Made by a program: the position numbers and the translations under genes
Notes under the pieces: model-generated
What the model was told of the DNA's origin: nothing
What the model saw: only the letters and a program-made list of their open reading frames with translations
The model's database searches: none
In this document: positions 21,236 to 31,075 of the stretch, one piece after another
Numbering within the stretch: the stretch's first letter is position 1
How the letters are laid out: every line of letters starts with the position of its first letter
DNA from: Choristoneura fumiferana
Taxonomy: Eukaryota; Arthropoda; Insecta; Lepidoptera; Tortricidae
Length of the DNA: 64,000 bases
Direction: 5' to 3'
Assembly: GCF_025370935.1 (NCBI RefSeq)
Contig: NC_133496.1
Span: 12,143,707-12,207,706 of the forward strand

Positions 21236-21865
21236 TACAGGAAGTTAGTTTCATGTTAATCACTGAGGTGTTAACCTCTGTAATTATTTTTCAGGATTTC
21301 TTAATGGTAGGGTAGACAAATGCTTCCTTGCAAGGTTGTTCAAAGTGGGTGGTGATTTCATTTTCTGCTAATTGGGAGAGATGACGGGACATTTACAGCG
21401 AGCAAGGCTCTGCCAAGATTGTACATACGACTGCATAAAATATAAATGTACATATAATGTATTGTGTAAATCTTTTCTGCCAAAAAATGTTATCTTCCTG
21501 TTCTATCTAGCGCATCATTTTTGCTGTCTACATTAATGTACCTAAATACAATTTGAAAACGTAATCTTATCCGCACAATAACCTTAATTTCAAACAATCT
21601 TAATGTTATTACAAAATACGTCCTTATCCAAAATGGCAGCCGATTGTAATTATTAATGATCCTAATCTTAATGTGAATCCAGATAAATTACACCCAATAG
21701 TAAATAACATTTATGATGCCGACATAAATTTGCTTTTAATGGGTGTCTGTGTTTGCGATTAAGGACAGGAATAGAACTAGGGCTATGGTTCCTTGGTTAT
21801 GTAACTTGCGGTCACCTTTGTTATTTAGAATGTTATAAATAGGGCAGTCTTCAACTTGTGTGTTG
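21236..21865. other. Spacer
   Basis: I see no feature that can be supported. Confidence 0.4.
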
Positions 21866-22295
21866 CCAGTGACGACACATGGATCTGAGACGTGGTGCTT
21901 CACTATAGGCATTATGAATAGGCTAAGAGTTGCCTAGCGAGCCATGGAGAGCGTTATGCTTGGAGTTTCTGTACGGGATCGAATCAGAAATGAGGAGGCA
22001 CGTAGGAGAACGAGGGTCACCGTCATAGCTAAGCAGATTAGCTCGTTGAAGACACAATTGGTAGGCTATATAGCACGGAGAAGTGATGGCCGTTAGGGTC
22101 GAAAATTTCTTGATTGGAGACCGCGGATCGGCAAGCGCAGTAGGGTTACTACGATACTCGAAACTCGAAGTTCGTGTCGTACGCTCTCGTAGTACGAGAC
22201 TCGTATTAAATAGTATAAGTGTCAGAGGGACCGCACGACACGAACTTCGAGTTTCGAGTTTTGTAGTAGCCCCGCAGCATACGACGTCAACTTGA
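21866..22295 (+). pseudogene. RTE-clade LINE remnant, split by a MITE
   Basis: The sequence is colinear with the RTE C-terminal region, including the stretch that in better copies encodes AMLGVSLRDRIRNEE, but with stop codons and substitutions. It breaks off at GGCAAGCGCAG where a family F MITE begins, and appears to resume as GCAGCATACGACGTC at about 22273. Confidence 0.75.
22143..22273. mobile_element. MITE family F, copy 4 (inside an RTE remnant)
   Basis: The ends are GGGTTACTACGATACTC and GAGTTTTGTAGTAGCCC. A GCAG word occurs on both sides and may be the target duplication. Confidence 0.75.
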
Positions 22296-22355
22296 CTTGT
22301 AAGGTCCGATTGACGTTACAGTCTTTCTTGTGATTAGCCCATTTAGGTATTTCAC

Positions 22356-22547
22356 CAATGAGGGTTTTCATATAGGTGAAATATCGCTAAATGGCGTTAG
22401 TATCGTGAGCTCCGTTTGACGTTTGCTTGCGATTGGCTCATTTAGTTATTTAACCAATCACGAGCAAATGTCAAACGTCAAACGGACTACAGGATATTAA
22501 CGCCATCTAGCGATATTTCGCCTCCGTGGAAATTTGAAAACCCTTAT
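22356..22547. mobile_element. MITE family B, both arms present
   Basis: The arms are about 80 bases. They pair CAATGAGGGTTTTCA with TGAAAACCCTTA, then AAATATCGCTAAATGGCGTT with AACGCCATCTAGCGATATTT, and then TTTGACGTTTGC with GCAAATGTCAAA. It lies 14 bases before a family A element with similar terminal words. Confidence 0.75.
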
Positions 22548-22561
22548 TACAAAACGTGATG

Positions 22562-22990
22562 CAATGAGGGCTATCGCGAATGAATTCGCCGCTAGAGGCG
22601 CTAGTGTAGCGTGAGGTCTCCGAAATGTCAAATCTCATAGTTTTTGGGTGAGCTACGCGGGTTTATTTATAATTAGAATAATTTTGTGAATATTTTGCAA
22701 TATCTGAAATTAATTATGGCAAATATGCGTTCCGGGGCAATGAATGTCTGTGTTTTGAGACAGTTTTGTCTTTCGGAAACCTTTGTCCTCCCTTTTTTTC
22801 CGAACAAAACGGGACTATGCAACACTGTGGCGTGCTCGATATTTTTATGGTACGGTTTTAAGGTGTTTTAAATATGATTTTAATCTAAACTTTGTTTTAA
22901 CGCCCGTAATAACAGACTCTGAAAGCCACACTTAAAAACCTCACGCAACAGTGCGCCATCTAGTGAGACAAAAAACGATAGCCCTCATTG
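22562..22990 (+). mobile_element. MITE family A, 429-bp copy
   Basis: The perfect 15-base ends CAATGAGGGCTATCG and CGATAGCCCTCATTG are followed inward by related CTAG(A/T)GGCGC words. It is exactly as long as the inverted copy at 47011-47439. A 61-codon frame inside it (22686-22871) is also open in that copy. The target duplication is unclear. Confidence 0.85.
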
Positions 22991-23460
22991 CTATGCAATT
23001 GTCAAAGATGTGAAACCGACCTCGCGGTACCAGTGCCAGCTAATCTGTCACAGAAAGCCTCGTTAGATCTTCGGCTTGGCTTGGAATTAAATCCTCATAC
23101 AAAGAATTAAGCAATTCAGTTCTGATTTACCAACGCGTCAGCTTTGACGGAGATAATTATTTGCTTGTCATTCGGCAATCAGGTATTTCGGTCCCTTTGA
23201 GGCATTTAGAAAATATTTATATGGTTACGTGGGTTGAGTAATGTTTGCCTAATTGTATCTATATTTTTATAATAATAAATTTTTCAAAAACTATCTCGTT
23301 GTTTAGTTATTATGAAAGCTGAAGTTCAAATAGGTTCGATTTCGTAAGAGACAAAGATGGCTTCAAAAATAGTCGGGTAACTATCGTGTTTAAGAACTCT
23401 GAAATTATTTTCGTTCTTGGAAGGTAACGTCTTTTGAAGTCAGTTTTGAAGAGGGGAGGA
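22991..23460. other. A+T-rich spacer
   Basis: No feature was found between the MITE and the next interspersed repeat. Confidence 0.4.
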
Positions 23461-23690
23461 GAGTTAAGTTTGACCGCTATGTGTGTCTGTCTGTCTGTTT
23501 GTGGCACCGTAGCTCTTAAACGGGTGAACCGATTTGAATGCGGATTTTTTCATTTGAAATCAGGGTTTCTAGCGATGGTTCTTAGACATGTTTCATCAAA
23601 ATCGGTTCAGCCTCTTTTGAGATATTGAACTTTGAGTGACAAAGTCGGAGGTTCTCCAACTTTTTGCTGGTTAGGTTATGTTTGGTAAAA
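23461..23690 (-). repeat. Interspersed repeat family G, reversed copy
   Basis: CACCGTAGCTCTTAAACGGG, ATGGTTCTTAGACATGTTTC, AAAATCGGTTCAGCC and AACTTTTTGCTGGTTAGG are the reverse complement of the phrases at 59985-60190, 61188-61440 and 61555-61730. Class unknown; a CTGTCTGTCTG run lies at its edge. Open frames in it reflect sequence conservation, not a gene. Confidence 0.7.
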
Positions 23691-23733
23691 ATACTTCATC
23701 TTTTAATCTTGCTCTTAGAACATTTATTTTAGT

Positions 23734-24038
23734 CATCATCATCCCAGCCTATATACGTCCCACTGCTGGGCACAGGCCTCCTCTCAGAACAAGAGGGCTT
23801 GGGCCATAGTTCCCACGCGGGCCCAGTGCGGATTGGGAACTTCACACACACCATTGAATTGCTTCGCAGATTTGTGCAGGTTTCCTCACGATGTTTTCCT
23901 TCACCGCAAAGCTCGTGGTAAATTTCAAATGTAATTCCGCACATGAATTTGGAAAAACTCAGAGGTGCGAGCCGGGGTTTGAACCCACGACCCTCTGCTT
24001 GAGAGGCGATAGGTCAAACCACTAGGCCACCACGGCTT
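23734..24038 (-). mobile_element. SINE family B, full length with target duplication
   Basis: Head, body and GATGAT tail are all present on the minus strand. TTTATTTTAGT occurs at 23723-23733 and again at 24039-24049, an 11-base target duplication expected from LINE-driven insertion. Confidence 0.9.
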
Positions 24039-24049
24039 TTTATTTTAGT

Positions 24050-24449
24050 GCTTACTGTCAAATGCTAAAACGGGAATAAAATCTACTTACCAAGGCTGTA
24101 CATTTCTCTAAATCAATTTCCCCACACAAATCACTCATCGAAAAAGTCCCAAACTCAATTGTTTCCTTTTAAAATAAGCTTACTCCCCATTACTTGAGGT
24201 AGGTTATTCTACGCTTCAAGTTGAGACTTACTTTATTTGAATCTGTGTTATTCTTTGTTTGGCTTAGTAAGTTGTTATCAAAGAAATCTTACCTTCCGAA
24301 CATTATTTCGGAAGCGAATAAAAAAGCCTCCGGGCTCGCAAACAAGCTAACATGATGTCACGAGAGAGTTAGGTAGGGCTGGCCCACAGAGTACGTAAGC
24401 GATCGTAAATATCTGATACAACTCTATTTCAAGGGGTCAGATTTTTTTG
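24050..24449. other. Spacer, partly an older repeat
   Basis: From about 24380 the sequence belongs to the repeat into which the next LINE inserted. The rest is unrecognised. Confidence 0.35.
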
Positions 24450-24462
24450 CACGTTCCGCTGT

Positions 24463-24966
24463 CATCATCATCATCATCATGTCAGCCGAAAGACGTCCAC
24501 TGCTGGAGATAGGCCTCCCCCAAGGCTCTCCACTCAGACCGGTCTTGTGCTTTCCGCATCCCCGCGATCCCGCGATCTTAACCAAGTCGTCGCTGCATCT
24601 TGTTGGAGGCCTACCAACAGCTCGTCTCCCAGTCCGCGGACGCCACTCGATAACCTTCTGACGCCATCGGCCATCAGTCCTGCGAGCAATGTGCCCCGCC
24701 CACTGCCGTGCACTTTAGTTTCGCAATTCTTCAGGATATATCGGTAACCTTAGTTCTACTGCGGATATCATTATTTCTAATTCTATCCCGCAGAGAAATC
24801 CCGAGCATAGCCCTCTCCATAGCCCTCTGAGTGACTTTGAGTTTTCTCATGAGGCCCATCGCTAGCGCCCACGTCTCAGATCCGTATGTCATCACTGGCA
24901 CACACTGGTCAAAGACTTTTGACTTCAAACACTGCGGTAATTTGGACGAATACACACACATAGACA
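24463..24966 (-). pseudogene. RTE-clade LINE, 5'-truncated insertion with target duplication
   Basis: On the minus strand the first part encodes VMTYGSETWALAMGLM and AMERAMLGISLRDRIRNNDI, which is RTE-type ORF2 C-terminus. Frameshifts follow, and then the AYLQQWTSFG-coding end and a GATGAT tail at 24463-24478. CACGTTCCGCTGT lies on both sides (24450-24462 and 24967-24979), so the insertion boundaries are clear. It is non-functional. Confidence 0.9.
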
Positions 24967-24979
24967 CACGTTCCGCTGT

Positions 24980-25535
24980 GGTAGATATTAATACAGGTGG
25001 GTGCCTGATAATAAAGCATTTTATAATGGGCTGGCCCAACAGTGAAGTTTAGGTTTGCAAGGTTTTTAAAAAAATGCAATGTTTGTTTCTTTGGGTCAAA
25101 TCTTGCAAGTCGCCAAGCTTGTGAATTGTCTTTGACATTTCGTAATAGGTATCTTTCAATACATAAATTTATTCTTTATTTATTATATTGTGTAATATTT
25201 CATATCATAATACATATCTCAAACATAATAATCTAACATAAAATAACAATAATAAATTAAATTAGACATTAAATCAAATTACAATGAAATTAACCTAGAT
25301 TACAAAAATCACATTCCTAACATAACAAAACTAAACAAAATGCGATAAAATTACAAAATTTGACAAAAATATTCTTCAATAAAAAATATTTCTTTCAATT
25401 AATTAAATAGGATGATGATGAGTTAATAGCGTTAATTATTTATGTCCTATCTAGGGGTCTTTATATAGGGACGAAAATCGATTTCTTTGCACAGTATGTG
25501 TTATTCTAAGAAAGTGCAAATCATCATCATCATCA
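24980..25535. other. Very A+T-rich spacer
   Basis: The first 60 bases complete the repeat interrupted by the LINE. The segment 25150-25400 is low-complexity A+T DNA. An ATC run sits at 25514-25532, directly before the next RTE tail. Confidence 0.4.
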
Positions 25536-25901
25536 TCTCAAATAGGCTCAGAGTTGCTCAGCGAGATGGAGAAAGCTATGCTTGGGGTTTCTCTACGGGA
25601 CCGGATCAGAAATGAGGAGATACGTAGAAGAACAAGGGTCGCCGACATAGTCAAGCGAATTAGCTCGTTGAAGTGGCATTGGGCCGGCCATATAGCACGG
25701 AGACCAGATGGCCGTTGGGGCCGAAAACTTCTCGAGTGGAGGCCGCGGATCGGCAAGCGCAGCGTAGGACGTCCACCAACAAGATGGCCGGATGACCTGG
25801 TTAAAGCCGCGGGTTCACGGTGGATGCAGGCCGCTGCCAACCGAAGCAACTGGATGTCTGTGGGGCAGGACTATGTCCAACAGTGGACGTCCTACGGCTG
25901 A
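25536..25901 (+). pseudogene. RTE-clade LINE, best-preserved C-terminal frame
   Basis: An uninterrupted frame of 115 residues (25554-25901) contains AMLGVSLRDRIRNEEIRRRT, WHWAGHIARRPDGRWG, GRPPTRWPDDLVKAAG and DYVQQWTSYG, then a stop. It is the extreme C-terminus only: the endonuclease and the reverse-transcriptase catalytic motifs lie upstream and are absent. The intact frame suggests this is the youngest RTE tail in the window. Its (GAT)n tail forms a microsatellite. Confidence 0.9.
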
Positions 25902-25941
<40 letters not shown>

Positions 25942-25960
25942 ATGATGATGATGATGATGA
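25902..25960 (+). repeat. (GAT)n microsatellite at the LINE tail
   Basis: About 19 units, with one GATTAT interruption near 25940. It grew from the 3' tail of the RTE copy. Confidence 0.95.
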
Positions 25961-26000
25961 AAATAGCATATGATAGGATATGATGTATACTTAATGCGTA

Positions 26001-26271
26001 AGCGTTTCTACCTGCTAAGCTGGCAACGTTATATCTTAGTTAGTTTTTCTCGATTATTCCATAAAAATTTAATGAAAATTAAAAATGTGTTGTGATAGAA
26101 CTCTTCTTAATATGTAAGTTAATGTGTCTACTTCAATAATTATTCGTGATAGACTTTTATTTTCTAACCGTAAAAACCGTTAATAAACATTTGTTTGTTT
26201 TTAAAGTATATAAAATAATCGAAAATAACTAACAAAAATGCAACGTTGCCAGCTCAGCAGGTAGAAACGCT
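26001..26271. mobile_element. MITE with about 73-bp arms
   Basis: The arms begin AGCGTTTCTACCTGCT and AGCTGGCAACGTT and are mirrored at 26199-26271. The centre is A+T-rich. No reliable target duplication was found. Confidence 0.75.
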
Positions 26272-26279
26272 CTTAATTA

Positions 26280-26372
26280 ATGTAATTAATTTTAAATTGC
26301 TACGCTCAAACAGGGCATCATTTTTAATATTTTTTTGTAAAAGGTGTTGCAATAAATAAAATTTATACTGAA
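26280..26372 (+). mobile_element. LINE-type 3' end
   Basis: GCTACGCTCAAACAGGGCAT, then TTGCAATAAATAAAA, then TGAATTCTGAATAC resembles the 3' end at 27310-27425. The body is missing. Confidence 0.5.
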
Positions 26373-26648
26373 TTCTGAATACTCACTATATTTTACAAAA
26401 TATGGGTAAGAAGACTACTTGAGCCAAAAATTGTAGCGTTCCAGTTAGAATCCCGCGCTGTATGTTGACGACATTGCGACGCTACGCACGTACGCGGACG
26501 ATAGTTATTGTCATTTCATAACGATACAGTAACATACTGACAGCATTAACGAGTGTTTTGGATATATTGAGTGCTGAGTGATGGAATTCAGATGGAACGT
26601 ATAAAAAATTTAGGTAGTTTTCTGGGTAAAAAAATATTGTTCTATTTA
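26373..26648. other. Spacer
   Basis: No feature was recognised. Confidence 0.4.
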
Positions 26649-26785
26649 GGGGCTGATTCACCAGCCATTGATTAATTTTATTTGACAATAAATATAATGC
26701 CGTCTCCGTCTATTCGAACAAAACAAATATAGACGGCATCACATTTATCCGTCAGATAAATTTAATCAATGGGTGGTGAAACACG
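26649..26785. mobile_element. MITE family M, copy 1
   Basis: The left end GGGGCTGATTCACCA is preceded by TTA. The core pairs AATGCCGTCTCCGTCTATTC with TATAGACGGCATCACATT. The right end is worn (GGTGGTGAAACACG). Other copies are at 60470-60599 and 62884-63024. Confidence 0.75.
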
Positions 26786-26796
26786 ACACGTATTTT

Positions 26797-26974
26797 TTCT
26801 TTGTCAATCAAACAAAAAACGGCAAAGATGAAGCGCGTCACAGTTCGGTAGTGGGGGGGCGTGACGTCACACCGTGCTGAAAAGTGTCGGACGGCGTTAC
26901 GTCACGCGGAACTTTAACTGGGCTTACCCTCATTTTTTGTTTAATTATAATTGACAAAAGAAAAAACACGTCTC
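26797..26974. repeat. Foldback repeat with TGACGTCA sites
   Basis: The arms TTTTTCTTTGTCAATC and AATTGACAAAAGAAAAAA enclose a GC-richer centre with GTGACGTCACAC and GTTACGTCACGC. Relatives are at 16481-16640 and 36270-36370. Confidence 0.55.
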
Positions 26975-27309
26975 TAATATTTTTTGATAATGTAACTGAC
27001 GGATTATAGAAGTTATAATAATAAGAGTAGAATTTGAATTTAAATAGAATACCATTTATAATAAATTATTAGAACAAATGAAAGATGAAGAAAAAGATAG
27101 TGTTTATGAATAATTTAAAACAACTGTTAGTTAATAAATCATATTACAGGGTTCAAGAATATTTAGAAGATAAATTATAGTATGTATGGAATGCGAATAT
27201 AATTAAAAATAAAATAATAATCGATCTAATAATTAATTAATTAATAACCAATTAATATATAATAATATTTATAATAAAAAAATATTAACTTTGTATTTTT
27301 TTAAATTGT
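26975..27309. other. Low-complexity A+T DNA
   Basis: Long AATTAATTAATTAATAACC-like runs occur. It may be the A+T-rich 3' untranslated part of the LINE end that follows. Confidence 0.4.
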
Positions 27310-27425
27310 AATCTTAGTTGCTGCGCCCAACAGGGTACATAATGTAATCTACTAGATTAAGTCACACCACCTGTAAAACCATTATGTGCAATAAAGTATT
27401 GAGTATTGCGTATTAAGAAAATAAT
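27310..27425 (+). mobile_element. LINE-type 3' end
   Basis: TTGCTGCGCCCAACAGGGTA leads to ATTATGTGCAATAAAGTATT and a TGAGTATTGCGTATTAAG end. Confidence 0.5.
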
Positions 27426-28092
27426 TTTTTATACAAAATTTTACTAAAAATAATAATTTGTAAAATGTACCAAATGCAACATTAGTACATTAAATCCGGT
27501 TCAATCTATATTATTATTAGTTTGAACCAGGTTTAACGACTACAGCAAGTGGTTCAAAATATCAACCTTTCTCCGCCTCCAGAACACCCATCACCTTTTT
27601 ACATACGAAGCTAATGGACTAGAGCGCTACGAAAACATCTACGCACCATGTCATACATCATATGCTAATTTTACCATGTCACATGTCAACGAAACGTCCC
27701 TCTCCCAACTTCATCATCCATTGCTGGTTATCTTAGCCGGTCGATTGGAAGAGCCGCAACCAAAGGAGAGTTGGGTGTTATATGTTGGTAAAGTGACGTT
27801 ATTTTTTGCAAATGTCAGAGCAAGTGTCGTAGAGAAATGTCCCATAATGACGCATCAGTCATAACAAATGAGACGAGTTTTATAAATCGCCGGTCCTCAA
27901 ATAGGATTCCTTGAACTAGAGCGTTGGGTTAAATCTGTTACTATATGTTGCGCCAAATATATTTGCCGAGAAGGTCATTGATGCCTTATTGCTGCTTAAA
28001 ATATTTTTCATCACACTTGCTCGTAAACATTGTCGTAACATGCAGGCTACCTTAGTTGCAACCCCCCAAATAAAACCCTCGACCTTAATGTG
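27426..28092. other. Spacer
   Basis: The 62-codon frame at 27676-27864 has no motif and no splice context. Confidence 0.4.
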
Positions 28093-28187
28093 CTTGTCAT
28101 GAAACCCGTGGTCGGTAAATGAGTCATTGCGCGTACAAATTTTCTTGTCATGAAGCCCAAGGTCGGTAAATGAGTCGGTGCCCGTAC
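28093..28187 (+). repeat. Two 44-bp tandem units, period 51
   Basis: The units at 28093-28136 and 28144-28187 both run CTTGTCATGAA...CCC...GGTCGGTAAATGAGTC...GCGTAC or CCCGTAC. The second unit overlaps the start of the possible exon that follows. Confidence 0.8.
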
Positions 28188-28302
28188 TGATGGTGCTGCA
28201 CGCGCTGCTGCAGGACTACATGGACCACATGCACACGCACTTTGCGGCGCATGCCGAGGGAGGGGGAGGTAGAGGGCGACGCTGCCAAGAGCACAGCCTA
28301 AG
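28156..28302 (+). CDS. Possible internal coding exon of an unidentified gene
   Basis: The frame reads ...VPVLMVLHALLQDYMDHM, then HTHFAAHAEGGGGRGRRCQE and HSLR. Of the 25 codons from GTA to GAG, 22 end in G or C, unlike the surrounding DNA and typical of lepidopteran exons. A donor AG|GTATCG follows 28302; GAG|GTAGAG at 28268 is an alternative. The acceptor is uncertain: a weak pyrimidine stretch TTTTCTTGTCATGAAG ends at 28156, and an upstream in-frame stop lies just before it. I do not recognise the protein. If real, most of this window would be intron. It may also be a decayed retroelement fragment. Confidence 0.4.
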
Positions 28303-28504
28303 GTATCGCCAATATTTGGAACAATTATATTTTTTCTTTTACAAATATAAAATTTTACTTGCAAATGTGATGAAAAACATTGTATGTCGCATGGGCGGTA
28401 CTAGAATTACGAACATCGACTCATTAAAGCCCTCAGTCTTCGACTTCGGGCTTCTAATAGACTCTCGTTCGTAATTCCTTATTTACCACCCTTAAGATAC
28501 TATA
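28303..28504. other. Spacer downstream of the possible exon
   Basis: The open frame continues through A+T-rich codons to a stop at about 28474, but codon use changes abruptly at the proposed donor, as expected for intron sequence. Confidence 0.35.
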
Positions 28505-28750
28505 AATCATCAGCATCATCCCAGCCAGTATACATCCTGCTGCGTAAAGGCCTCCTCACAAAATGATAAGGGCCCAGTGCGGGTTGGGAACTTCGCACAC
28601 ATTATTGAACTGTGTCGCAGGTTTGTACATGTTTCCTTCACCGTAAAAAGCACGTCGTAAATTTCAAATGTAATTTCGCACATGAATTTCGAAAAACTCA
28701 CGATCCTCTGCTTGACAGGGCGTAGGTCAAACCACAAACCACCAGGACTT
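28505..28750 (-). mobile_element. SINE family B, diverged copy
   Basis: All parts are recognisable on the minus strand, with several internal deletions, including part of box A and box B. It is older than the 23.7 kb and 58.8 kb copies. Confidence 0.7.
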
Positions 28751-28762
28751 TTTTTAAATATA

Positions 28763-28973
28763 TCCATACTAAGTAATATTATAAATGCGAAAGTGTGTTT
28801 GCCCGTCTTTCACGCCGTAACGGAGCGGCGGATCGACGTGATTTTTGGCATAGAGATAGTTTATGGGCCCGAGAGTGACATAGGCTACTTTTTATCCCGG
28901 AAAAATGCAGTTCCCGAGGGAACAGCGCGCGATAACCGAATACCAAGTGGGCGGAGCCGCGGGCAAAAGCTAG
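28763..28973 (+). mobile_element. Non-autonomous Helitron with intact ends
   Basis: Starts TCCATACTAAGTAATATTAT and ends GCCGCGGGCAAAAGCTAG, with A before (28762) and T after (28974): TC start, CTAG end, insertion between A and T. A GC hairpin (GGCGGAGCCGC) precedes the 3' end. It is 211 bp with no coding capacity and directly abuts a SINE-B copy. Confidence 0.85.
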
Positions 28974-29286
28974 TATATTGTTATATATATTTGAGTAAAA
29001 TACAATACAAATATTCTTTAATGCACACCACAAATCAGTACAAAACACAAACAAGTACCTAATTAATTCTGATTATTTCTTATATAATAGAGTAAAATTT
29101 AAATTGTGATACAAAATTAGTTATTCTGGCTGAGTTAATGCTAGATAACATGGATCAAACATATTTGTTAAAATTTGAAGTTTCCGTAAATAGAGTTTGT
29201 AATTTCCTTTCAACAAAGTATCAACATATATTGTCCAAAATTAACTGAGTTTGAAAAACTACTTTCTATGTCTGTGTATGTCAATC
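28974..29286. other. A+T-rich spacer
   Basis: No feature was recognised between the Helitron and the next SINE fragment. Confidence 0.4.
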
Positions 29287-29454
29287 CATCCATCCCAGCC
29301 TATATACGTCCCACTGCTGGGCACAGGCCTCCTCTCAGAACAAGAGGGCTTGGGCCATAGTTCCCACGCAGGCCCAGTGCGGATTGGGAACTTCACACGC
29401 ACCATTGAATTGCTTCGCAGGTTAGTGCAGGTTTCCTCACGATGTTTTCCTTCA
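29287..29454 (-). mobile_element. SINE family B, 5'-truncated
   Basis: Only the body and 3' part are present; the tRNA-like head is missing. At its truncated end it meets a fragment of another repeat (next entry). Confidence 0.8.
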
Positions 29455-29460
29455 TAGATA

Positions 29461-29515
29461 CCAACTTTCTACGGAACCATCGGTATGGAGTACGACTCGC
29501 ACTTGGCTACAATTT
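29461..29515 (+). repeat. Tail of repeat family P
   Basis: CTACGGAACCATCGG and CGACTCGCACTTGGCTA match the 3' region of the repeat nested in the Helitron at 33.9 kb. Confidence 0.55.
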
Positions 29516-29569
29516 ATTTACTTCTAAAACTTACGTCACCGCATAATCTTCAAGTACTTACTGACAAAA

Positions 29570-29692
29570 TAAATAAATAAAATAAAATATCACGGGACAA
29601 TTCACACCTATTGACCTAGTCCCAAAGTAAGCTTAGCAAAGCTTGTGTTATGGGTACTAAGCAACGGATAAATATAATTATATAGATAAAAT
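29570..29692 (-). mobile_element. SINE family A, 3' part only
   Basis: The tail end (AATATCACGGGAC region) and the GGGTACTAAGCAACGGAT phrase are present. The tRNA-like head has been lost. Confidence 0.7.
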
Positions 29693-29706
29693 GAAATGAA
29701 GTAGTC

Positions 29707-29845
29707 CTAACCTGGCCGTATAGGAAGTTCAAAATTCGAGCTTCTTATCAAGCCATCTTGCTCTCGCTAATAGTCTTGAAAAGGAGAGGAACAGAGAGAC
29801 GGTATGGCTAAAGTTCGAATTTCCAATTTCCGAGTAGTCCAGGAG
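29707..29845. repeat. Imperfect foldback repeat
   Basis: AGGAAGTTCAAAATTCG and AAAGTTCGAATTTCC lie in opposing orientation between GTAGTCC words. It may be a distant relative of MITE family F. Confidence 0.35.
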
Positions 29846-30339
29846 CATGAGTCCCAAATAAAGCAAGTGCAGAGGTGTAGAGCATTTGCAATTTAAATTC
29901 CCATTCCGCAAGAATTCCGCCGGGATTCAGTTAATATCCGCCAAATCTTTTTACTAGCTGTGCGTTAATCCAGCGGGCTAGTTCTTTTCTAGTTTTATTG
30001 CTCGAATAAGTAACGAACTTAAAGTTTCAAATGCAAGGCAGATGTCAATTTAGCGCTTGCATTGTAAAGCATTTGGACTTGGTGTTGAATTAGGATTGCA
30101 AGAATTTTGATTTGAAATGTAAAGTTTTTGACGCCGGATATTTTGAAAATCAATCAATGTATAGAAACATTCGTTGATCACAATACATTTGACTTTTTTT
30201 ATTTATTGTATATAAGTCAAGTCAGTTTACTTGATTTTTTTACTTCTCCACTGGTAAATTGTATTTATCAATTGCATTTCGTCGTATTTTTAAAGAAAAT
30301 CATAAGTACCTAACTGACAGAAAAATGGCCTTTATTAAA
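29846..30339. other. A+T-rich spacer
   Basis: No feature is supportable here. Confidence 0.4.
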
Positions 30340-30403
30340 TTATGTAAATAATATCCAACCTCGCTGAGACATCTAATTGGCATGTTGCATTTGTAAATTT
30401 TTA
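30340..30403 (+). repeat. Repeat shared with 45720-45805
   Basis: CCAACCTCGCTGAGACATCT, AATTGGCATGTTGCATTTGT and a TTTTTAGA end parallel the phrases at 45.75 kb; the similarity starts further upstream, near the GACAGAAAAATGG word. Confidence 0.5.
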
Positions 30404-30565
30404 GAGCTGGTTCCTACTTGTCGGATGTCGGGTCCGGATTTTAATTGGATGTTCCATTGACAGAACATTTTATATAGCTATTCACACTTGCCCGACACTT
30501 TTCTACAGAAACGACTGATATCCGACACGAAACGGATCCGACACCCGACAAGTGGGACCAGGCTC
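30404..30565. mobile_element. MITE with TTA duplication
   Basis: The ends GAGCTGGTTCC and GGACCAGGCTC are followed inward by ACTTGTCGGATGTCGGGTC and its complement. TTA flanks both sides (30401-30403 and 30566-30568), which again suits PIF/Harbinger-type insertion. It is 162 bp with arms of about 35. Confidence 0.85.
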
Positions 30566-30589
30566 TTAGACTAAACACATTGAAAGAGG

Positions 30590-30690
30590 GATTAAAAAAA
30601 GCGACTTTGCTTTGCTTTGGATACCCGTAAAAGTAACAAATTTGGAGTTGAAATAAAAAATACAAAAAGACTCAAAAAAAAATCATGACT
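30590..30690 (-). mobile_element. SINE family C, 3' tail only
   Basis: GGATACCCGTAAAAGTAACA, then AAATAAAAAATACAAAAAGA matches the 3' part of the SINE copies at 36.05 kb (opposite orientation) and 49.25 kb. Confidence 0.6.
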
Positions 30691-31075
30691 GCTTAAAATA
30701 TAGAGTAATCGTTCCTCCCCTCGATTCTGAAGAAACTATGCGATCGTGCATGTCAATGGCTTATGGACGCGTTTTCCAGTAACTTACAATTTGTTTTGAG
30801 TGCCAAAGTTAATCTTTTAATATACAGCGTGTATTTTTGATATATACTATCTCAAACTTTAAGGATAGTTAGTGACGGCCCTAATAATCACATTTTATTA
30901 TGTTTTAGTAAAAAATTAGACTTATTATTTTCCTTACAAAATTAATTAGCACGCAATGTATCACTACGTGATACTACTTTGTTTTTATTCATAACGTCGC
31001 ACTTGTTGACGTGACAGCTGTCACAGAACGCTCCTCTCTCGTATTAAATTATTGTACGCATTATATTGCTACTCG
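30691..31075. other. Spacer
   Basis: TATACAGCGTGTATTTTTGA near 30823 resembles a mariner-type end, but no partner was found. GTATCACTACGTGATAC is a small palindrome near 30959. Confidence 0.35.

Noticed and set aside
25554..25901. Host gene for a 115-residue protein
   Set aside because: It is the C-terminal end of an RTE-type LINE protein, repeated in broken form at several other sites and followed by a (GAT)n tail.
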